DNA of 64,000 nucleotides from Leifsonia sp. C5G2 (GTDB lineage Bacteria > Actinomycetota > Actinomycetes > Actinomycetales > Microbacteriaceae). Of the stretch, positions 8,570 through 18,100 are shown in pieces; the first letter of the stretch is position 1; each line of letters starts with the position of its first letter. The stretch covers positions 1 through 64,000 of the forward strand of contig NZ_JABFMV010000006.1 of assembly GCF_013359685.1 (NCBI RefSeq), written 5' to 3'. The position numbers and the translations under genes are program-made. Under the pieces are notes generated by a model that had not been told where the DNA came from, made no database searches, and was given only the letters and a program-made list of their open reading frames with translations.

Positions 8570-9685
8570 ATGAAGGTCGCGATCCCCCGCGAGATCAAGA
8601 ACAACGAGTTCCGGGTGGCGATCACGCCGGCCGGTGTGCACGACCTGGTCGGCGCCGGGCACGAGGTCTACGTCGAGACGGGCGCGGGCGTCGGGTCGTC
8701 GATCCCCGACGAGCTCTACGCCGGTGCGGGGGCCACCATCCTCCCCGACGCGGCGGCCACCTGGGCGGCCGGCGAGCTCATCCTGAAGGTGAAGGAGCCG
8801 ATCGAGAGCGAGTACGGCTACTTCCGCGAGGGGCTCGTGCTCTTCACGTACCTGCACCTGGCCGCCGACGAGGCGCTCACGCGCGCGCTCATCGACAGCG
8901 GCGTGACGGCGATCGCCTACGAGACCGTGCAGCTGCCGACCCGGGCGCTTCCGCTGCTCGCGCCGATGAGCGAGGTCGCCGGCCGGCTCGCGCCGATCGT
9001 CGGCGCCAACACCATGCTGAAGCCCAACGGCGGACCGGGCCTGCTCGTCCCGGGCGTCCCCGGCACCCACCCGGCAGTCGTCACCGTGCTGGGCGGCGGC
9101 GTGGCCGGCACGAACGCGATCTCGGTCGCGGTCGGCCTCGGCGCCGAGGTCACCGTGCTCGACACCAACATCCAGCGCCTGCGCGAGCTCGACGCTCTGT
9201 ACGCCGGGCGCATCAAGACGATCGCCTCGAACAGCTTCGAGATCGACAAGGCGGTCGTCGCCTCCGACCTCGTCATCGGCTCGGTGCTCGTGCCCGGTGC
9301 GAAGGCGCCGAAGCTGGTCACCAACGAGCTGGTGTCGCGGATGAAGGCGGGCAGCGTCCTCGTCGACATCGCGGTGGACCAGGGCGGCTGCTTCGAGGAC
9401 TCCCACCCGACGACGCACGCCGACCCCACCTTCACGGTGCACCAGTCGGTCTTCTACTGCGTGGCCAACATGCCGGGCGCGGTGCCGCACACCTCGACCT
9501 ACGCGCTGACGAACGCGACCCTCCCCTACGCGCGGGCGATCGCGAACCGCGGCTGGCGGGAGGCGCTGCGGGCCGACGCGAGTCTGGCTCTCGGCCTCAA
9601 CGTCCACGCGGGCGCCGTCACCAACGAGGGCGTCGCCTCGGCCCACAACCTCGACGCGACCTCCATCGCCACCGCCCTCGCCTGA
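8570..9685 (+). CDS. ald: alanine dehydrogenase
   Basis: A 371-residue NAD-dependent enzyme that interconverts L-alanine and pyruvate plus ammonia in the cytoplasm. It opens with the family signature '[20 protein letters not shown]'. The dinucleotide-binding loop is '[11 protein letters not shown]', and '[10 protein letters not shown]' and '[13 protein letters not shown]' are conserved blocks near the active site. AAGGAG lies 4 bases before the ATG. Length is exactly as expected. Confidence 0.95.
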   Translation: MKVAIPREIKNNEFRVAITPAGVHDLVGAGHEVYVETGAGVGSSIPDELYAGAGATILPDAAATWAAGELILKVKEPIESEYGYFREGLVLFTYLHLAADEALTRALIDSGVTAIAYETVQLPTRALPLLAPMSEVAGRLAPIVGANTMLKPNGGPGLLVPGVPGTHPAVVTVLGGGVAGTNAISVAVGLGAEVTVLDTNIQRLRELDALYAGRIKTIASNSFEIDKAVVASDLVIGSVLVPGAKAPKLVTNELVSRMKAGSVLVDIAVDQGGCFEDSHPTTHADPTFTVHQSVFYCVANMPGAVPHTSTYALTNATLPYARAIANRGWREALRADASLALGLNVHAGAVTNEGVASAHNLDATSIATALA

Positions 9686-9696
9686 CCCGCCGCAGG

Positions 9697-9762
9697 CAAT
9701 CAGCTCCGGAGTTCTTCGACCCGACACGCCGTCGATCGGTCGAACAACTCCGGAGCTGTTGG
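9697..9762. terminator. 66-nt palindrome (hairpin family A, copy 2)
   Basis: The two ends pair through CAGCTCCGGAGTT (from 9701) and its complement ending near 9757, plus an inner CGACC/GGTCG pair. The loop contains GACACGCCG. It lies between convergent ald and the zinc-ribbon FHA gene, so it can serve as a terminator for both. Most of its bases match the copy at 58-123. Confidence 0.6.
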
Positions 9763-9786
9763 CTTGTGAAGGGGGTCAGGAGGAGG

Positions 9787-10395
9787 TCAGGAGACGTCGA
9801 ACCACTGGTCGCCGATCTCGACACGGGTGCCGCGGGTGACGCGGTAGCGGCGGCCGGCCTCGCACTGACGCGGGACGCCGCCGAGCGGGTGCGCGATCGT
9901 GCCGTTGCCGGAGTAGCGGTCGCAGATCCAGAGCTCGTCGCCCTCCAGGCCGAACTCGAGGTGCGTCTTGGAGACGCTGCGGGTCGGGTCGGAGACGACG
10001 ACGAGCTGGTCGACGTGCTCCCCCGGCTGCGTGATCGGTCGCCGGCCGACGAGCCCGGAGCCGGACACCTCCACCACGTCCCCGGTCGAGAAGCTGAGCG
10101 TGTAGCGGTGCTGCACCGGGGGATGCGCCGGCGGCGCCTGCTCCACGGGCACGATCGTCATGGCCTGCGTCGGCGGCAGGCCGTCCTCGTCGAGGAGCAC
10201 GTCGTCCGGGAACCGCCCGGCGACCGCGGGCGCGGGCGGACGCTCGGCGAGCGACGGGGAGATGATCGAGGTGTCGGACGGCCGCGGGTCCGCGACCTCC
10301 GGCGGCCGCAGGCGCGACGAGGTGACCGAGCTGCCGCACATCGGGCAGAACAGGGTGCCCTCGGCGAGTTCCGCACCGCAGACGCGACAGATCAT
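9787..10395 (-). CDS. zinc-ribbon FHA-domain protein
   Basis: A 202-residue protein. The N-terminus carries a double CxxC zinc ribbon ('CRVCGAELAEGTLFCPMC'), followed by a low-complexity linker to about residue 105 and a C-terminal FHA domain with 'GLVGRRPI', 'SVSKTHLEF' and 'RYSGNGT'. FHA domains bind phosphothreonine, so this is a likely reader of the kinase encoded upstream in the same cluster. The ATG at 10395 overlaps the preceding stop (ATGA), with AGGAGG upstream. It is the last gene of the eight-gene cluster. Confidence 0.85.
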   Translation of the reverse strand: MICRVCGAELAEGTLFCPMCGSSVTSSRLRPPEVADPRPSDTSIISPSLAERPPAPAVAGRFPDDVLLDEDGLPPTQAMTIVPVEQAPPAHPPVQHRYTLSFSTGDVVEVSGSGLVGRRPITQPGEHVDQLVVVSDPTRSVSKTHLEFGLEGDELWICDRYSGNGTIAHPLGGVPRQCEAGRRYRVTRGTRVEIGDQWFDVS

Positions 10396-12701
10396 CGATC
10401 CCTCCTGGTTCCCTTGCGTCTTCCACGGTAGCCGAGGGATCGCAGGGAGACGGCCGCGAGCAGCCGCTTCCACCGCGTGTCGCGCTTCGCGAGCTGCGAG
10501 CGCAGGTCGTCGACCGCCTTCCAGACCGAGTCCGCCTCGGCCGGGGTCGGCGCCAGGCCGCTGAAGGTGGCACGGTCGGCGACGCTGGCGAGCGCGTGCG
10601 CGCGGGAGCCGCCGATCGTGCCGGCGAACTCGACGCGGGTCGCCGCGGGCGGCGGGTCGTAGCCGTGGTCGACGGCGGCGTCGGCGAACTCCCGCCAGCC
10701 GCCGACGATGCGCTCGCGCGCCGTGGAGGCGGAGCGCCGCAGGGTGCGGCGGCGCCACTTCGCCGCCAGCACCGCGAGGAACGGCGAGACGAGCAGGGCC
10801 AGGACGAGCAGCATCCACCCGACGGCGACCAGGATCGCGAGCAGCGTCTCCAGCACCGGATTCGGCCGCGGCTGGTTCGACGGGTCGACCTGCGCCTGCG
10901 GCGGCTCGTCGTTGCGCTGCGGGTTGTCGTCCACGGGCGGCTGCACGTTGGTCTGCGGGCGGGAGATCTGGGTCGGCTGGTCCGGCTGCTTCGGCGGGAC
11001 CGGGCGCAGCGGCGGCGTGGGGTCGACCGTCACCCAGCCGGTGTTCGTCTGCACCTCGATCCAGGCCGAGATGTCGGAGCCGACGAAGGTCACGGCCGAG
11101 CCGGTGACGTCCTTCGGGGCGGCGAAGCCGACCACGACACGTGCCGGGAAGCCGAGCTGCCGGGCCATGAGCGCCGCCGTGACGGCGTACTGCTCCTGGT
11201 CGCCCAGCATCGGGACGTCGGTCAGCAGCTCCGTGATCCGGTCGGCGCCGTGCCCGGAGCGGCTGGCCGGCTCGTCCGGCCCGACGCCGTGGCTGATGTA
11301 GCCGTCCTGCGCCAGCCCGCGCAGGGCGGCGGCGAGCTTCGCACCCGCGCCCGAGACCCCTGCCGTGTACTTCTGCAGAACGGACTGCAGCTCGTCCGGG
11401 ATCACCGACGGCCGCGGGACCGAGTCGGTGCCGGGCTGCACCTTCTCGAGCTGGGATGCGGTCAGCAGCGGCTTCACCACCGACTCGGCCGTGTACGCGT
11501 CCCCGCTGCGCAGCGGCGAGGTGACCGCGCCCGTCCCGGTGACGTCGTTGTAGTAGAACGAGCCGGAGAGGTCGGCGGCATTGCGTCCGCTGAACGCCAG
11601 CTGTTCCAGCTGGCCGCTGCCCGGGAGCCAGGGACCCCGGTAGCCGCGGACCACCACGCTCATGCTCACCGGCTTGCCGTCCACGCCGCTCTGGTCGATG
11701 CGGTACGGGACGCGCGTGAACGAGCCGGACGCGCTGGTCACGTCTCCGCTGCCGACCGCGTAGGTGACGCCGTCGTAGGTGTCGAGCGTCGCGATCCGGA
11801 CCCGGCGGTCGGCGGGCAGCCCCTCGACCGTGATCATCGGCTCGTCCGCCCTGGCCGGCTGCAGGTACGACCGGAACCCGCTGAGCGGGCTCGGGTAGTC
11901 CCGCGGGTCGAACGGCTGCGCGACCGCCGTGCGCACGACCTGGCGGTCGGTCGCCGGCGGGAGGAGCGCGGCGGCCGCGATGCCCGCCGCGGAGGCGGTC
12001 ACCAGCATCACCGCGGCGCCGGCGGTGGTCAGCAGGGCGGTGGAGCGGCGCTCGCTCCGGGACTCGACCAGCAGGCCGCTCTGCTCGCGGAGCGTGCGCA
12101 CGGCGGCGGACCTCCGCTGCAGCCGGAAGCGGATCAGCCACGCCATCAGCACCGCGAACAGCGCGAGCAGCAGGGCGAGCGGCACGGAGGCGACGGACGG
12201 CCCGAGCAGGATGCCCGCGACGAGGAGCAGCACCGGCGGGATCGCGGCGAGCTCCGGCCGCGACGACCGGAGCGCGGTCGTGACGGTCACCACGGTCGCG
12301 AGCAGCACGAGCAGGAACGCGGGCACCAGCAGGGCCTGGTACGACCCGACCGGGACGCTGATCGTCACCAGTTGCTTCCAGCTGAGCCAGGTGCCCCGGA
12401 CCAGGTCGACGAAGCCCGTCCATGACGGCAGGAGCCCGCCAGCCACCGCCCCGGTCGGCACGGCGAGCTGCACCCCCAGCGCCAGGTAGGCGACCACGAC
12501 GAGGCCGGCGACCAGGATGCTGGGCAGCCGGAACGCCCATCCCGCGACGGCGATCGCCGTGCCCGCCAGGAGCGTGACGACCAGCATGAGGACGAACGCC
12601 GGCGACTGGTAGACCGGCCAGAAAGACCACGCGCCGAGCCCGACGGCCGCGAGGGCGAAGACGACGTCGACGAGCGCGGAGGCGGAGCGGCGGGCGGGCA
12701 T
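10392..12701 (-). CDS. transglutaminase-like membrane protein, degenerate catalytic triad
   Basis: A 769-residue protein. Several N-terminal membrane helices (to about residue 220) are followed by an extracellular region with a transglutaminase-like core, one more membrane helix near 'LLAILVAVGWMLLVLALLV' and a cytoplasmic tail. In active homologues the core has a Cys-His-Asp triad. Here the cysteine position is Gln502 ('MLGDQEQYAVTAALMARQLG'), the histidine position is Ser545 ('SDISAWIEV') and Asp560 ('TVDPTPP') remains. It is therefore probably not an enzyme but a binding or scaffold domain. It overlaps DUF58 upstream (TGATG) and the FHA gene downstream (ATGA). The membrane topology is inferred. 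Confidence 0.82.
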   Translation of the reverse strand: MPARRSASALVDVVFALAAVGLGAWSFWPVYQSPAFVLMLVVTLLAGTAIAVAGWAFRLPSILVAGLVVVAYLALGVQLAVPTGAVAGGLLPSWTGFVDLVRGTWLSWKQLVTISVPVGSYQALLVPAFLLVLLATVVTVTTALRSSRPELAAIPPVLLLVAGILLGPSVASVPLALLLALFAVLMAWLIRFRLQRRSAAVRTLREQSGLLVESRSERRSTALLTTAGAAVMLVTASAAGIAAAALLPPATDRQVVRTAVAQPFDPRDYPSPLSGFRSYLQPARADEPMITVEGLPADRRVRIATLDTYDGVTYAVGSGDVTSASGSFTRVPYRIDQSGVDGKPVSMSVVVRGYRGPWLPGSGQLEQLAFSGRNAADLSGSFYYNDVTGTGAVTSPLRSGDAYTAESVVKPLLTASQLEKVQPGTDSVPRPSVIPDELQSVLQKYTAGVSGAGAKLAAALRGLAQDGYISHGVGPDEPASRSGHGADRITELLTDVPMLGDQEQYAVTAALMARQLGFPARVVVGFAAPKDVTGSAVTFVGSDISAWIEVQTNTGWVTVDPTPPLRPVPPKQPDQPTQISRPQTNVQPPVDDNPQRNDEPPQAQVDPSNQPRPNPVLETLLAILVAVGWMLLVLALLVSPFLAVLAAKWRRRTLRRSASTARERIVGGWREFADAAVDHGYDPPPAATRVEFAGTIGGSRAHALASVADRATFSGLAPTPAEADSVWKAVDDLRSQLAKRDTRWKRLLAAVSLRSLGYRGRRKGTRRDR

Positions 12702-14041
12702 CAGGTCGCCAGCCGTTTCGCGAGGCTGCGCTGCAGGTCCTCGAGGTAGCCGATGGTGAGCACGCTGAGGTCGGCGACGCGGCGCAGGGACGGGACGGCG
12801 CCCTCGTCGCACACGATCGCGACCACGTCCACGCCGAGCGGGAAGTGCGCGGCCGCCGCCCGCAGCTGCGACGCGGACAGCGTCGACCCGCAGACGAGGA
12901 AGGCGATGGAGGTGCCTGCCGAGTCCTCGGACGCCACCTGCGCGAGCTCCGGGAGGCGCAGCGCAGCATCCGACAGCTCCACGCCGGACAGGTCGTCGAG
13001 CAGCCGGCCCCGGTTGACGGTGCTGAGTCGGCGGGCGCTGAACACCATCCGCTTGGCGAAGTCGGGCGTCTCCGCGCTCGCCACGACCGACACCGTGCGC
13101 GAGTCGTGCATCGCGCGGACGCCGAGCGAGCCGGTCGCGCTCACCGCGAGCTCGAACTCCTCCTCGGTGGCGTAGTCCGCCTCCGACAGGCTGAGGGCGA
13201 CGAGGAGGTGGCTGCGCCGGGTCTCCTCGAACTGGCGCACCATGTAGCTGCCGGTCTTGGCGGTCGACTTCCAGTGGATGTAGCGGCGCTCGTCGCCCGG
13301 CACGTACTCCCGCAGAGCGTGGAACGCAATGTCGCTGGAGGTCAGGTCGCGCGTCGGCGATCCCTCCAGGTCGCGCACGAAGCCGGTGCTCATGCTCGGG
13401 ATGGCGATGATGCGCGGGTGCACGAACAGGTCGAGCGAGTCGGCCCAGACCATCTCGCGCCGCAGCAGCCCGATCGGGTCCGCGCGCACGGTGCGCACCG
13501 GTCCGATCGGCACGATCCCGCGGCGGGTCGCCGGCACGACGAAGACGTCCGAGTGCTCCTCCCCCGCCCCGAGCGACGGCGCGGCGAACTCGGCGAGGCC
13601 CGCGCCGACCGGCACCTCGACGCGCACGCCGGGCAGGCGGCGGCGCAGCGGGTTCCGGATGGCGACCTCCCCCGGTGCGCGGTCGCCGACCACCACCCGG
13701 TTGGCCGGGAGCGACAGCCCCACGTCGTAGGCGGTCCTCCCGATCAGATAGCCGGACGCGACGACCAGGAGGGCGACCGCCGCCCAGCCGGCGACGACCG
13801 ACTCGACCCAGCCCCAGACGTAACCGGCGGTGAGCGCGAGCACGGCGAGCAGCAGCACGGACCAGCCGAGGGCCGTGACCACGCCGCTCACGCGCCGCGC
13901 GACCGCCGCGACCGTGCGCCCGGCGGTGGCGGAGGTGCGCACGATCCACACGATCGCGTCGGCGAGGAACCCTTCGCGCTCGCCGACGATGCGGGCGCGC
14001 GCGTTGGTGAGCTCGGTCTGCGAACGGGTGACGGTGGTCAC
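12701..14041 (-). CDS. DUF58 domain membrane protein
   Basis: A 446-residue protein with two membrane helices near residues 55-105 and the DUF58 core ('REYVPGDERRYIHWKSTAKT', 'MVRQFEETR'). The C-terminal part resembles a degraded von Willebrand A-like fold. DUF58 genes characteristically sit with MoxR ATPases and transglutaminase-like proteins, as here; the family function is not established. It overlaps the moxR gene by 4 bases (ATGA). Confidence 0.85.
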   Translation of the reverse strand: MTTVTRSQTELTNARARIVGEREGFLADAIVWIVRTSATAGRTVAAVARRVSGVVTALGWSVLLLAVLALTAGYVWGWVESVVAGWAAVALLVVASGYLIGRTAYDVGLSLPANRVVVGDRAPGEVAIRNPLRRRLPGVRVEVPVGAGLAEFAAPSLGAGEEHSDVFVVPATRRGIVPIGPVRTVRADPIGLLRREMVWADSLDLFVHPRIIAIPSMSTGFVRDLEGSPTRDLTSSDIAFHALREYVPGDERRYIHWKSTAKTGSYMVRQFEETRRSHLLVALSLSEADYATEEEFELAVSATGSLGVRAMHDSRTVSVVASAETPDFAKRMVFSARRLSTVNRGRLLDDLSGVELSDAALRLPELAQVASEDSAGTSIAFLVCGSTLSASQLRAAAAHFPLGVDVVAIVCDEGAVPSLRRVADLSVLTIGYLEDLQRSLAKRLAT

Positions 14042-15009
14042 ACGGCGGCCCGATCGCTCGGCGGCGGGGTCTCGATGAGCAGCTGGCCGACGATGCTGGA
14101 TGCGCTGACGCCCTCGAACTCGGCCTCCGGGTCGAGCACGAGGCGGTGGGCGAGCACCGGCTCGGCCAGGGCCTTCACGTCGTCGGGCGTGACGTAGTAG
14201 CGGCCGGAGGCGGCGGCCAGCGTCTTCGCCGCGCGCAGCAGGGCGAGGGCGCCGCGGACGCTGACGCCGAGCCGGATCTCGTCGGCGGTGCGGCTGGCCT
14301 CCACCAGGCGGGAGACGTAGTCGTTGATGGTGGGATCGACGTGGACGCCGCGCGCGATGGTCGCCATCTCGACGACGGTGGCCGCGGAGATGACCTCGGG
14401 CACCACGACTTCGTGCGCCTTCCGCTCCGATCCCTCCAGGATGCGCAGCGTCGCCTCGTGGTCGGGGTAGCCGATCGACGCCTTCATCAGGAAGCGGTCG
14501 AGCTGCGCCTCGGGGAGCCGGTAGGTGCCCGCCTGCTCGATCGGGTTCTGCGTCGCGATCACCATGAACGGGGCGCCGACCGAGTGCCGCACGCCGTCGA
14601 CGGTGACCTGCTGCTCCTCCATGACCTCCAGCAGCGCGGACTGGGTCTTCGGGCTGGCGCGGTTGATCTCGTCGGCGAGCACGATGTTGGCGAACACCGG
14701 GCCGCGGTGGAACTCGAACGCGCCGGAGCGCTGGTCGTAGATGTTGACGCCGGTGATGTCGCCCGGAAGCAGGTCGGGGGTGAACTGGACGCGGTTGGTC
14801 GTGCCGCGCACGCTCTCCGCGATCGCGCGGGCGAGCGAGGTCTTGCCCGTCCCGGGGTAGTCCTCGAGCAGAAGGTGGCCCTCGCTGAACAGCGCGGTCA
14901 GGGCGAGCCGGATCACGTGGGTCTTGCCGAGGAGCACCCGGTCGATGTTCCCGACGAGGCGCTCGAACACTCCGGAGAACCAGCCGGCCTGCTCGGGGGT
15001 CATCGTCAT
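14038..15009 (-). CDS. MoxR-type AAA+ ATPase
   Basis: A 323-residue AAA+ protein of the MoxR group. Walker A is 'EDYPGTGKTSLARA', Walker B 'VLADEINRASPKTQSALLE' and sensor 1 'MVIATQNPIEQ'. MoxR proteins act as chaperone-like ATPases, often assembling or activating partner proteins that carry vWA-like domains, which fits the adjacent DUF58 gene. I chose the ATG at 15009, preceded by AGAGG at 7 bases; an ATG at 15003 is an alternative. Confidence 0.88.
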   Translation of the reverse strand: MTMTPEQAGWFSGVFERLVGNIDRVLLGKTHVIRLALTALFSEGHLLLEDYPGTGKTSLARAIAESVRGTTNRVQFTPDLLPGDITGVNIYDQRSGAFEFHRGPVFANIVLADEINRASPKTQSALLEVMEEQQVTVDGVRHSVGAPFMVIATQNPIEQAGTYRLPEAQLDRFLMKASIGYPDHEATLRILEGSERKAHEVVVPEVISAATVVEMATIARGVHVDPTINDYVSRLVEASRTADEIRLGVSVRGALALLRAAKTLAAASGRYYVTPDDVKALAEPVLAHRLVLDPEAEFEGVSASSIVGQLLIETPPPSDRAAV

Positions 15010-15106
15010 GCTCCGGCCTCTTTCGGTGCGGGGCGCGGCTTCTCTGGCCGCGGGGGAAGGGATGCGTGCCGCGGGATGCGGCAACACTCAGTATGGCGTC
15101 CGGGGA

Positions 15107-18100
15107 TCACTGCAGGCTCGATCCCGGGTACTGCTGGGGATACGTGTCGCCGCCGGAGACGACCCGGATCGTCAGGATCGGGTTCTGGTCGTTCGCCGGA
15201 GCGGTGCAGGAGGCGGTCTGCCCGGCCGCCGGCATCGGCAGCTGGGTCGTCCCGTCGCACGAGTAGGTGACGGCGGTGTAGTCGCCGGTCGGCCAGCTGG
15301 TCCAGGTGAAGACGTGGCTGGCGGGGTCGTAGCGGCCCCCGCCGATCGCGGTGTTCACGGCGACTCCGAGCGATGCGCTCGCCGACTGCGTCGAGCAGAG
15401 GCGCGAGCCGTCCGGGTATCCCTCGCAGATGCGCGTGAACTGGACCGTCATGTCGACGCCGTAGTGGTTCGCGCCGGTGCCGTCGAGGACGCCGGAGGTT
15501 CCGTTCAGCGTTCCGGTGTCGAGGATCGCGCCGCCGTTCTTCGCCACCAGCCGGTAGTCGATCTGCGGGTTCGACCCGCCGCCGGCCCGGTACGACAGCG
15601 AGACCGGGAAGTCCCAGGTGGTGCCGTCCTGCTGCAGCTTGCCCACGGAGATGCTGTTCTGGTCGATCTGGCCCGGCGCCTGCCGCGGCGTCGCGCTGAC
15701 CACGGCGGCGGCTGTGCAGCCCTGCCCGTTGTAGGCGTAGACGACGAAGTTGTAGCTCTGGTTCGGGCTCAGTCCGTCGAAGACCGTGCTCCCGCCCTGC
15801 ACCGGGTTCAGGCGCGGGTCGACGCTCTTCGTCGGGTTCCCGGTCTCGACGCCCGACACCGAGCATCCCGGGACCCCGCCGCCCTGGAACACGCCGGCGT
15901 AGTAGGTGCTGATGGCCTTGCCGTTGTCGCCGAAGACGTTCGACCAGCTGAGCGTCACGCTGGTTCCGTTGGTCGTGTCCGGGGTGGCGACGGGAGCGAC
16001 GCCCGTCGTCGTGGGGGCTCCCGCGGGCACACCGCTCCCCTGGCTCTGGTTCCAGGTGGTGCGGCCCTGGTAGAACTCGTTGCGCGAGGAGACCGTGAAG
16101 CCGATGCTCGAGCCGTTCGCGATCCCCGCGTCAGTGATGTTGAGCGCGTAGCCGGTGCCGACCGCGTCGGAGCCGGAGACCTGGAGCGCATTCGTCACGC
16201 CGCCGACGGACACCACGTACGAGGTGATCGGGCTCGCCCCCGGCGCATCCGCGGGCTTCGTCCAGGAGATGCGCAGACCGTGGTCGAGGGGTGCCGCGGA
16301 GAGACCGGTCGGGGCGTTCGGGATGACGTCGGACCACACCGGTTCGACGTACGCCGTCGGGTCGGAGAGCCCGAGGGCGTTCCTGGCCCGGACGCTGAGG
16401 GTCACGGCGTTCGACGGCCCGTTGCCGGGGGTGGCGATGGCACAGGTCGTGGTGGCGCACGGGGTCGTGGACAGTACCGCGCCGGTGGCCGCGTCCGCCA
16501 TGGTCACCTCGAAACCGGTGATCGGCGAGTTGTTGAACGCACCGGGGATCCAGCTCACCGTCAGGCTGCGGTCGCCGATGCTGCCGATCTGGACGTTGGA
16601 CACGGGAGCAGGCCGGTCCTGCACCGACACGGTCACCGTGCCCCAGGTGTACCGGTCGGGGTCGCCGGTCGCATCCGCCACCTCGTACTGCAGGGTGGCA
16701 TCCGCCGCCGCCGCGGTCGGAGACACCGAGATCTGCAGCCGCGAGTTGTCGGCGCTCGGGGTGATGCTCACGCCGTCCGGAAGGCCGCTGCCCAGTCCGC
16801 GGACGGCGAGGACGCGCAGCGGCTTGTCGGGGAACGGATTGGTCGCGCTGTCGTTCGCGAGCACATCGACGCTGGTGGTCTGGCCGCGCGGGGCGATGAC
16901 GCGGTCCGGCTGCGGGCTCGCGAGCGGCCGCGTCGAGGGCACCACCGAGATGTCGATGCGCCCCGCCTGGCCGACGTTCACCGCATCCTTCACCCCGATG
17001 GACAGCGACGGATGCGAGCCCTTCTGCGTCCCGGTCGCGACGGTCAGGGTGAGCTTCTGCCCGTCGAGGGAGGCGCTCACACCGGCCGGGCGCGGGTCCT
17101 GGATGGAGTACACCAGCTCGCCCTGGTCCTTGGCGTACGGGTACTTCGTCACCTTCGTGAGGTCGATGGTCTTCGTCTGGCCGGGCTCGAAGTCGATCAG
17201 CGCCCCGGTGAACACCGGCGGCTGGTTCTCGCGCGGTGTGACGTCGATCGGGAGCACGATCGTGGCGACGTTGCCGTTCGGGTCGGTCGCACTCGAGCCG
17301 TCGGTCACCTGGAACGAGATCGACGCGGGGCCGAAGTACCGCGGGGACGACGTGAACTGCAGCGTGTCGGAACCGGCGACCAGGTCGTCGCCGTTCGCGT
17401 GCGTGGCGCGCACGGTCGCGGCGTCGGTGAGCCGGACCTTGCGGCCGCCGACCGCGACGATGTAGTCGTTCAGGTGGATGGTGAGGGTCTTCTCGCTCAC
17501 GACGCTGAGCTTGGGTGCGCCGCGCTTCAGCTGCGGGAGGGCGTCGTCGTATCCGGGGACGTGCACGAAACCGTAGGCGACGACCGACTCGTCCTCCGGG
17601 TTGGCGACCTTGAACGGGACGATCTGGCTCTTGGCGCCGATCGCGATCCGGACGCGCTTCGAAGCCGTGACCTGGGCGTCGCTGGTGTAGCCGGGAACCA
17701 GCGAGAGCTTGAGGGTCGAGACGGGGCCGTCCGCGAAGAAGACGTTGGCGAGCACGTTGACATCGACGTGGTCCTTGCCGAGGATGTCGGACAATCCGAG
17801 CGTGGTGTCGGAGACCACCGGACGCGCCGGCGGCGCCTTGTCGTCGACCGTCAGCCGAAGGAACGCCTGACTCGTGCCGCCGCGCTCGTTCTGGATCGTG
17901 TACAGGAACCCGTACGCGCCCTCGGTCTTCGGCGCGGTCACCACGACCAGTGGTCCGCTCACCTTCGCCTTCGCTTTGCCGTCGAGAGACGACACCGCCG
18001 TCACGGTCAGCGGGCTGCCGTCCGGGTCGCTGTCGTTGGCGAGCACCTGGACGCTGAGCGTCCGTCCCGGCCGCGTCGTCACGTCGTCCTCGACCGCCAC

